From positions 14,966,013-15,030,012 of the forward strand of contig NC_092577.1 of assembly GCF_037975245.1 (NCBI RefSeq): a DNA stretch of 64,000 nucleotides, given 5' to 3'. The position numbers were made by a program, and so were the translations under genes. The notes beneath the pieces were generated by a model. The model worked only from the letters and a program-made list of their open reading frames with translations. It searched no databases and was not told the DNA's origin. Shown one piece after another: positions 60,108 to 64,000 of this stretch. This DNA comes from Apostichopus japonicus (lineage: Eukaryota; Echinodermata; Holothuroidea; Aspidochirotida; Stichopodidae). Every line of letters starts with the position of its first letter. Position 1 is the first letter of the stretch.

Positions 60108-61751
60108 ACGTAATATATTCCGCTTTCTCGCGCCATAACTAGACTTTCCAGATTTTTAAGCAACAAGTTTATAATGGTCACGATCCCTAGTTATAGATAG
60201 GATTTCATCATTAAACCAAGGCTGTCGTTTAACCTTGATACAAATTTCATTGTGCGGGGCATGTTTATCTGCAAAATGAATAAAAATACATTTAAAGTGA
60301 CCCCAGGCAGTTTCAGGATTAGTGGTTTGATATATACTTTCCCAGGTGGCATTGGAAAGGTCTGCCTGGAAGCTAGTATCAATCAATTTACGACAGGTTC
60401 TAGTTTATTAATCTTAGGATTGCATTTAATCCGATAAGCTTCATACGACATGTACACAAGATTATGGTCACTAAACCCAACCGATACATTTCCCGAGGAA
60501 TATAATTTATTCTGGTTCGGCAACCAAGATCAGATCAATGCAAGTAGAAATTTTTTCACTGACCCGAGTAGGAGTGTCTATCACATTAAACCATTGAAAC
60601 TGTTGGCATAGATGAGAGATTTTCGGAACAAAGAGGTTTTTCTGAAGGTCACCTGTAATAACCATGTCACCATCACTAGCTGATTCAACAACATTGCTTA
60701 AATGACTTTCCAAAAGCGGCATATACTCGCATTTAGCAGAAGGTGGACGATAAATGGAGCCAATGAAAAGGTGGCTTTGTGTTTGGTAAGCAAATTTCAG
60801 TCCAAATACTTTCGATAGCAATTGTTACCAGATCAGTTTTATTAATGCTGCGTAGATATGTATAGAGAAATACATCGCCACACCGCCACCTAGTTCTACG
60901 ATTTATATCGTATGGCGGTAAAGGGTAGAACCATCAATAACTCTACCTCTTCAGAGGAAATTTGGTGTGAAAGCCTATAGTCTCATTTAAACAAAGGACA
61001 TCCACAGGTTTATTCACTAGAGCCAGTCTCAAGAACTCGTTTACAGTTAGTCTCTCCCAGCAGTGAGACAATATTAAAGTGTGCTATACGTGAACCCTTT
61101 AGTTGTCGAATGGGATCAAAGCAAGTACTCGAATCTACTCGGAATGCACCATCCAGTCGAACACTCACTCGTTTAAGGTAGTGTCTTTCATACGATAAAG
61201 GCAACCATCATGTAAATGCGCATTCAAAATATGTATACAGCAGAGCAATGGTACAGGCGTAACGTTAGTTGGTTAATAGCATTACTGTACGCATTTATTC
61301 ATACCACTGTAGTAAGCACATGGCTATAGTAGCTAAACCCAAAACTCATCTGTATCATTTTAAATATTTATGCCGGAGCCCTTTTGAGCTGCCGCAACTA
61401 GACGACATAACCAGAAGGCTAACATTAGGTACATAGCCTAAAAAGTGAACATTGCAATGAACTGAAAGGCTTAACAGGAATTAAAAATTAAAACGCAACT
61501 CTACGTTAACAATTCCCCTGCATGACAAAGGCTAGCCTAGGCCTACAGTAGGTAATGCTCAAGTCAGGAGGCTTTGTTTTACTTACCGAAAACAGTTGTC
61601 CATTCCGCGAAAAATCACGGATAGAAGGAAGGCTTCTTTCCTCATAACTACCGATTTTATGAAAAATCTTGAGCGGGGACTTGAAATAGAAATATAATAC
61701 CGATAAGGCTGCAAAGACTAAAAATACGGCAAATTGTCCACTTTTGGCCAT
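34363..61751 (-). CDS. NXPE-like protein gene 2, complete (4 exons, 553 aa)
   Basis: Exons: 61587-61751, 44880-45401, 37385-37557 and 34363-35164; phases 0, 0 and 2 all join. The product has a type II signal anchor (residues 6-23), a neurexophilin-like region (about 60-229; GGDYFRVKL, NGTY, WPG, LVHPSEA), a Cys-rich linker (GPWFCKKP at about 242-249, LSCDDW) and a PC-esterase domain (about 290-553). The esterase domain has nucleophile Ser365 in GDST, the WAHF segment around 441-444, RSANTRE at 478-484 and Asp532/His535 in DSIHP. At 553 aa it has the usual NXPE length. The family is thought to act on glycans in the secretory pathway; human NXPE1 has been linked to sialic acid O-acetylation. 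The substrate here is unknown. Introns of 16.2, 7.3 and 2.2 kb are full of repeats. Confidence 0.9.
35908..36337. repeat. Long inverted repeat in NXPE gene 2 intron 3
   Basis: The left arm (about 35908-36079) and right arm (about 36172-36337) are reverse complements with roughly 90% identity around a 90-base spacer. For example ACACATGTCTGAGGTTAACA at about 36023 pairs with TGTTAACCTCAGACATGTGT at about 36205. Transcribed with the gene it would form a long hairpin. Confidence 0.85.
36752..36950. repeat. Minisatellite, ~14-16 base unit
   Basis: Variants of GTTGTGTGTAAGAAG repeat about thirteen times. Lies in intron 3 of NXPE gene 2. Confidence 0.9.
37385..37557 (-). CDS. NXPE-like gene 2, exon 3 (Cys-rich linker)
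   Basis: 173 bases from acceptor TTTTCATTACAG to donor AAGAG/GTGAGT; starts in phase 0 and leaves two bases that join exon 4 to make Ser287. It encodes PPMCNVSAKHTHGPWFCKK and EHLSCDDWAVVFM, matching the Cys-Asn...PWFC segment between the two NXPE domains. Confidence 0.92.
37558..42478. other. NXPE gene 2 intron 2, first part; nothing recognised
   Basis: AT-rich intron sequence. A stretch near 39330-39600 contains GATATCTCAAGAACTACATG-type phrases of the same repeat style as 50.6-51.2 kb. No gene, RNA or mobile element termini that I can support. Confidence 0.45.
42479..42676 (+). other. Possible unidentified exon on the plus strand
   Basis: After a good acceptor (TTTATTGTCTGTTATTGACAG) the frame stays open for 65 codons to a TAG. 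It encodes ISPLRFWEGDNLFSAESFYI and a following acidic stretch, then ADLAAGLTNLWLHFGC. An in-frame stop sits two codons before the acceptor, as expected for an exon. I do not recognise it and see no partner exon, so it may be chance or a transposon relic. It lies inside NXPE gene 2 intron 2 on the opposite strand. Confidence 0.25.
42677..44264. other. NXPE gene 2 intron 2, last part; dispersed repeat phrases
   Basis: Contains TTGAGATATCGTGTTTACAAGC near 43932 and a diverged form near 44237, similar to the repeat at 50.6-51.2 kb in inverse orientation. No coding content recognised. Confidence 0.4.
44880..45401 (-). CDS. NXPE-like gene 2, exon 2 (neurexophilin-like domain)
   Basis: 522 bases, phase 0 at both ends, with the same splice sites as 611-1132. 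It encodes residues 56-229 with intact GGDYFRVKL, NGTY, WPG and LVHPSEA motifs. Eight base differences from the unit 1 copy. Confidence 0.93.
45560..45583 (-). other. Possible alternative first coding exon (8 codons), gene 2
   Basis: ATG plus seven Lys/His-rich codons ending at AAG/GTAAGG in phase 0, as at 1290-1313. One codon differs (His for Asn). It would give a form without the signal anchor. Confidence 0.3.
48217..48558. mobile_element. Non-autonomous hAT element with perfect 8-bp target duplication
   Basis: Starts CAGTGGCGGGGCTAGG and ends CGCTCCGCCACTG, flanked on both sides by CTTCGTTA (48209-48216 and 48559-48566). An 8-bp duplication and CAG...CTG ends are hAT hallmarks. It is 342 bp with no transposase. 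It includes the GGCGCGGAGCGTAC module shared with the elements at 25.7-27.3 kb and 55.6-57.5 kb. Confidence 0.93.
48810..48985 (-). mobile_element. hAT-like element end fragment
   Basis: In reverse complement it begins CCAGGGGCGTTGTGCG, followed by a G-run, TATCTAAGCGGAGGGCCACC and GGTTGGCGCGCAGCGTACAA. One end only; no target duplication found. Confidence 0.65.
49009..50245. repeat. Tandem segmental duplication, block A continued (unit 2)
   Basis: Paralogue of 1861-2995; intron 1 sequence of NXPE gene 2. Confidence 0.9.
50632..51210. repeat. Interspersed repeat, three diverged tandem copies
   Basis: CACGATATCTCAAGATA at 50632, CACGATATCTCCAGATA at 50897 and CACGATACCCCAAGATA at 51061 each precede GGT(C)A-rich phrases such as AAAGGTCATTTTGGGTCA. 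Same style as 12.1-12.5 kb and 21.9-22.3 kb. Confidence 0.6.
51270..51395 (+). mobile_element. hAT-like end fragment (CAGGGGCGTAGCG)
   Basis: Begins ACAGGGGCGTAGCGAAGGGG with G-runs, as in hAT-type ends, and shares GGGGTCTAAGGGGAGGGGG with the inverted repeat at 3650-3985. No right terminus or duplication defined. Confidence 0.5.
51402..51505 (+). pseudogene. Inverted relic of NXPE exon 2
   Basis: The plus strand reads GATATTCGCAGCTGCCATTA, then GAAACCAAGCCGCAGTCTCT and ACCAGAAAATTATAGAGGGG, matching the first 80-100 bases of NXPE exon 2 in sense orientation, opposite to the working genes. About 22 bases are deleted and stops are present; the match fades after about 51505. Its divergence far exceeds that between genes 1 and 2, so it derives from an older copy. 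It lies in intron 1 of gene 2 within sequence absent from unit 1. Confidence 0.8.
51510..55336. other. Intron 1 of NXPE gene 2, no gene recognised
   Basis: AT-rich. A 136-codon open frame at 52742-53152 has no recognisable motif and no supporting context. Otherwise only short repeats (see 53531-53606). Confidence 0.4.
53531..53606. repeat. 21-base tandem repeat, ~3.6 copies
   Basis: CCCATAATAATAAGAATACA-type unit repeated with one or two changes. Confidence 0.95.
55337..55582 (+). mobile_element. tRNA-derived SINE with (CATA)n tail
   Basis: The head looks like a tRNA: GGAGTG...CACTCC acceptor stem, an A box (TTAGCTCAGTCG) and a B box (GAGTTCAAATC). A unique body follows, ending TTGAGGATCTAAAATACATA and a CATA tail. 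The head lacks full tRNA folding, so this is a SINE rather than a tRNA gene. The A and B boxes would act as its internal pol III promoter. Confidence 0.8.
55583..57463 (+). mobile_element. 1.9 kb TIR element, complete copy, in the SINE tail
   Basis: Starts CAGGGGCGTATCCAGGATTT; the right end read inward is CAGGCGCGTATCCAGGGGCG. It inserted into the CATA tail of the SINE, so the expected 8-bp duplication cannot be separated from the repeat. Two internal copies of the GGCGC...AGCGTACAAGAAA module (near 55655 and 56825) and a pyrimidine-rich 3' section (57260-57415) mark it as possibly composite. An inverted copy is at 25733-27331 and an end fragment at 21565-21866. hAT-like from its ends; no transposase seen. 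Confidence 0.8.
57464..58095. other. Intron 1 of NXPE gene 2, nothing recognised
   Basis: Begins with the remaining CATA tail, then AT-rich sequence without a supported feature. Confidence 0.45.
58096..58361. repeat. Duplicated block A, distal part (unit 2)
   Basis: Paralogue of 3012-3290. Confidence 0.8.
58362..59060. other. Intron 1 of NXPE gene 2, nothing recognised
   Basis: No alignment to unit 1 and no supported coding or repeat feature. Confidence 0.4.
59088..59790 (-). mobile_element. CR1/Jockey-like LINE, RT C-terminal part
   Basis: A minus-strand frame of about 205 codons: a YLGMWFDPFLKWEKHIDKI segment, the IVPHIDYCCAVW motif after the RT palm, LQNRAARWVLG, and a terminal FKFSGGMSWNSLPANLK stretch. 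This is the standard 3' end of CR1/Jockey-type RTs. It has the same orientation as the endonuclease part at 60130-61200, but the RT palm between them is missing, so the element is internally deleted. Confidence 0.9.
60057..60103. repeat. (TA)n microsatellite
   Basis: About 23 TA dinucleotides lying between the two LINE parts. Confidence 0.99.
60130..61200 (-). mobile_element. CR1/Jockey-like LINE, endonuclease and linker part
   Basis: Paralogue of 7874-8710, extending further 3' to include a KRQPWFNDEI segment before the RT (near 60200). The endonuclease part is frameshifted (DGDMVITGDL near 60655 and FIGSIYRPPSAKCEY near 60745 are visible). Confidence 0.8.
61587..61751 (-). CDS. NXPE-like gene 2, exon 1 (signal anchor)
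   Basis: 55 codons, ATG at 61749-61751 and donor TTTTCG/GTAAGT. The hydrophobic anchor spans residues 6-23. It is assigned to this gene because strand, order and phase fit, because it brings the protein to 553 aa, and because the same pairing of exons 1 and 2 is kept in unit 1. An intron of 16.2 kb separates it from exon 2, so transcript evidence would be needed for certainty. Confidence 0.8.
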
Positions 61752-61835
61752 TACGAGTCTGGATTTTTACTTACACGGAAATGTGTGGCGTACTCCTCAT
61801 ATTATCTATATCAATCCACCCGAGTGCTTTTGGTT

Positions 61836-61847
61836 TCTATATAGAAC
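61836..61847 (-). promoter_or_regulatory. Candidate TATA box of NXPE gene 2
   Basis: TCTATATAGAAA on the minus strand, about 90 bases upstream of the ATG. In gene 1 this exact TATATA is split by the 6.4 kb transposon. No other promoter evidence. Confidence 0.3.
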
Positions 61848-62166
61848 GGGGAAACGATTTGACGTATCCGTGTAGTAGGTGGTACCTTTTAAAGAAGATA
61901 CGTCGTTTTGGAGAGCAGTTACTGATCGGCTTCAGTGTATATTTAAGAAGACGTCTGCTCAAAATAATATCTGTACGTGACATCTCCTTTTTTTTTTTGT
62001 TCTTTTTTTTATTGTAAATGTTAGTAACTTACCGGAGATAACATATCTTTTATATGGACAAAATGATGACATGAAAAATACTTTTTATATGATTAATGAA
62101 CAGAGTAATTGTTTCTGATTTGACGGATTAGTGATATTAAGATGTAATCTTTCTGCAAGCACAAAA

Positions 62167-62352
62167 ATGGCACGTGGTGCACAATTTCTTTTCGTGGAGT
62201 ACAACGATGGGCTGATAGACGACTTCGTGAACAGGAATTGGCGAATGAGAAATGACGGCCGGATACCGGACGGCGGAAAATATACAGGACTTCCGGTTGT
62301 CGACCCAAACGATTTTTTCATTGTCACCGAGACGACGCTAAATGATTGCTGA
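62167..62352 (+). CDS. Small ORF of 61 aa, unknown
   Basis: ATG in a fair context (AAAAATGG), then FLFVEYNDGLIDDF, DGRIPDGG, VVDPNDFFIVTETTL and a TGA. Its unit 1 copy (16321-16503) keeps the frame but has a different start region. It lies 330-510 bases upstream of the NXPE gene 2 ATG on the opposite strand. No family recognised; may be non-coding. Confidence 0.3.
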   Translation: MARGAQFLFVEYNDGLIDDFVNRNWRMRNDGRIPDGGKYTGLPVVDPNDFFIVTETTLNDC

Positions 62353-62749
62353 ACAATGTAGTCGGAGGTGTTAACCCGTTTATTTAGCACACGTGGTTCA
62401 ACAGGACTACGGTGAAAACTATAAAGTAAAAAATATCAAAACATTAATATACAAACATTGCTGTAAACAAACACATGTTTTTGCATAAATCAATAATAAC
62501 TTACCCCTTTAATGCATTTTTAAAAAAAAATAGGATACTTACAAATTACGATTTCTGCTATGAGAGCATGTAACTCACATAATACGTAAGTATGCATCGA
62601 TTACGTAAGTATGCAGAGCAATGAGGCGGGAATAAAAGGTCACAAACTAAACATCATTAGGTGAGGGCAGCATTAACATTTGCTCGACCTCGACCAAGCG
62701 GAAATTTCCCTTATCCACGCTAAGGAAAAAACACATCGGCAACGGTGAC

Positions 62750-63085
62750 ACACTAGACAAATCTTACCACAGAAAGAAGAGTAACATTTTCACCACTTCG
62801 TAATAGTCACCATTCATAGAAACTGTCCTTCCTGCTACAATGTCATAATAGGAAATTCTCTTATGCCGTTTTCATCATTATCTGCAACACTATCCTCATA
62901 ACATACTTCCATATCAATATCAAGATTAGTTATGTCTACATCTTCAATCTCTTTGTCTATAATTAAATATGATTGATTCCATCTCATGCTATCCGTTCAC
63001 TCCACAACAAGAAATGGTCTTGTTGTGGAACTTTCCTCTGCTATATATAAGCATGTTTCCACTGTTTGGTAGGGGTGTTGTACAC
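62750..63085 (-). other. Unit 2-specific block with a coding-like remnant
   Basis: Takes the place of the MITE found in unit 1. The minus strand holds a short acidic frame (MRWNQSYLIIDKEIEDVD, then YEDSVADNDENG) preceded by TCLYIAEESSTTRPFLVVE. A 12-base-stem hairpin (TCCACAACAAGA/TCTTGTTGTGGA) lies at 63001-63029. The family is not recognised. Confidence 0.3.
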
Positions 63086-63224
63086 TCTAACTTTTGCTCC
63101 GACTGAGACAAGGATGGGTTTTAACATGTTAGTAGGCACAACTATTTATCACCATTAGATACTATACCATGACAAACTGACATTTCTACTCTACATTTCA
63201 ACATGGACCAGCATTTGGAACGAT

Positions 63225-63515
63225 ATTTTGCCTAGTTTCTGGCCACCCATTTACTATAAAGTTTGTTAATATTTGTAGTACTTCATCCTTCGCTGTTTCA
63301 ACATTTTGCTCTTCTAGCTCTTGATCTGACACTGGTAAATTATTAGCAACTTGTGTACATGAATTTACAAGTCTCTTCTAGAGTACTAGGACCTGTGGTT
63401 GGTACGTAGGGCAAAGGTAAATGCAAGTTTTTACCAGATTTGTGTAAAATCTCACCATCATGTTTCTGCAGTCTTAGTTCTATTTTTTCAATATTTCATG
63501 ATTGAAACATGAACT
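63225..63515 (-). mobile_element. Ty3/gypsy pol fragment (unit 2 copy)
   Basis: Paralogue of 17515-17800: LPVSDQELEEQNVETAKDEV and FIVNGWPETRQN on the minus strand, with the RNase H end further upstream. Confidence 0.65.
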
Positions 63516-64000
63516 TCCCACATCAGCACTAACCTAACCTAGTTTCCTGCATGGGATAAGCGTGACTATGCCTAAGAGTAACATAAATTATATCACGGAA
63601 TAACCGCGCCTACATTAATTTAGGTGGTGGAATTTTTCATGCTATAACATGCTCTACCCGCCAAGCTTGTGAAGCTTTTAACCAACTATCAATAATGTTT
63701 GTTTGAAGTTAAAAAGAATTAACTGTATAGGTCATCATGCTTTCGAAACGTTCACATATAGACACACATTGCATGTCAATTTTTTAGTTTATGTATAGAA
63801 AGACTGTGACGTTTTTAAAGATCTTTAAAAGAAACATGGACAAGTTAGTTTACTTGTGGAGCAATACAAATATTATTCAGTATTCATCGCTTAGTACAAC
63901 ATGATACTTTCGCATTCAATATGCTTTCAATTTGCTTTCGTTTTCGCTTTCGCTTTCAATATGATACTTCAATATATACTTTCCCTTTCAATAACCGGCA

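Larger units (their letters stand above)
60311..64000. repeat. Tandem segmental duplication, block B (unit 2)
   Basis: Paralogue of 7874-9381 joined directly to 15759-18290. It keeps the empty insertion site of the 6.4 kb element at 61840-61841 and runs to the end of the window. Confidence 0.95.

Overview
This is an AT-rich, repeat-dense, intron-rich animal nuclear sequence. GT-AG introns, a split NXPE-type gene, LINE, SINE, Ty3/gypsy and TIR transposon remnants all point to a metazoan. The mixture of CR1-like and L1/Tx1-like LINEs, many cut-and-paste elements with GC-rich ends, and NXPE duplicates suggests a marine invertebrate deuterostome. An echinoderm such as a sea cucumber is my best guess, at low to moderate confidence. 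There is no bacterial-type operon, CRISPR array or replicon feature.

The only convincing host genes are two head-to-tail NXPE-like genes (neurexophilin-like domain plus PC-esterase domain) on the minus strand. Gene 2 is complete: exon 1 at 61587-61751 (signal anchor), exon 2 at 44880-45401 (neurexophilin-like), exon 3 at 37385-37557 (PWFC-type Cys segment) and exon 4 at 34363-35164 (GDST/DxxH esterase). All phases agree and the product is 553 aa. Gene 1 has exon 1 at 9127-9291 and exon 2 at 611-1132; its remaining exons lie left of the window. The shared exons differ at about 1.5-2% of bases.

The window is about 1.4 units of a large tandem segmental duplication. Bases 1-3290 and 7874-18290 are collinear with 44265-64000, interrupted by insertions private to one unit. 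Unit 1 alone carries a broken C/H-motif multicopy gene with a repeat-filled intron (about 4.4-6.9 kb), a 6.4 kb TIR element (9382-15758) and a Harbinger-like MITE (16910-17377). Unit 2 alone carries a 2.9 kb block (46.1-49.0 kb) with a perfect hAT-like insertion, a 7.9 kb block (50.25-58.1 kb) with an inverted relic of NXPE exon 2, a tRNA-derived SINE and a 1.9 kb TIR element, and the 3' part of a CR1-like LINE.

The most striking object is the 6.4 kb element. It has CACTCT inverted ends, arrays of TTGGGCAA boxes inside both ends, a TA target duplication, and an undisturbed empty site in unit 2. It carries a decayed, spliced copy of a SAM-domain multicopy gene and a 5'-truncated LINE with a 15-bp target duplication. 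It sits about 90 bp upstream of the gene 1 start codon, inside a TATATA motif.

Between the units (18.3-44 kb) lie a foldback-like 2.7 kb element with a 6-bp target duplication (22735-25454), a second 1.9 kb-family TIR element in inverted orientation, L1-like, CR1-like and gypsy fragments, and the 3' exons of gene 2. The rest is intron or intergenic sequence in which I see no gene.
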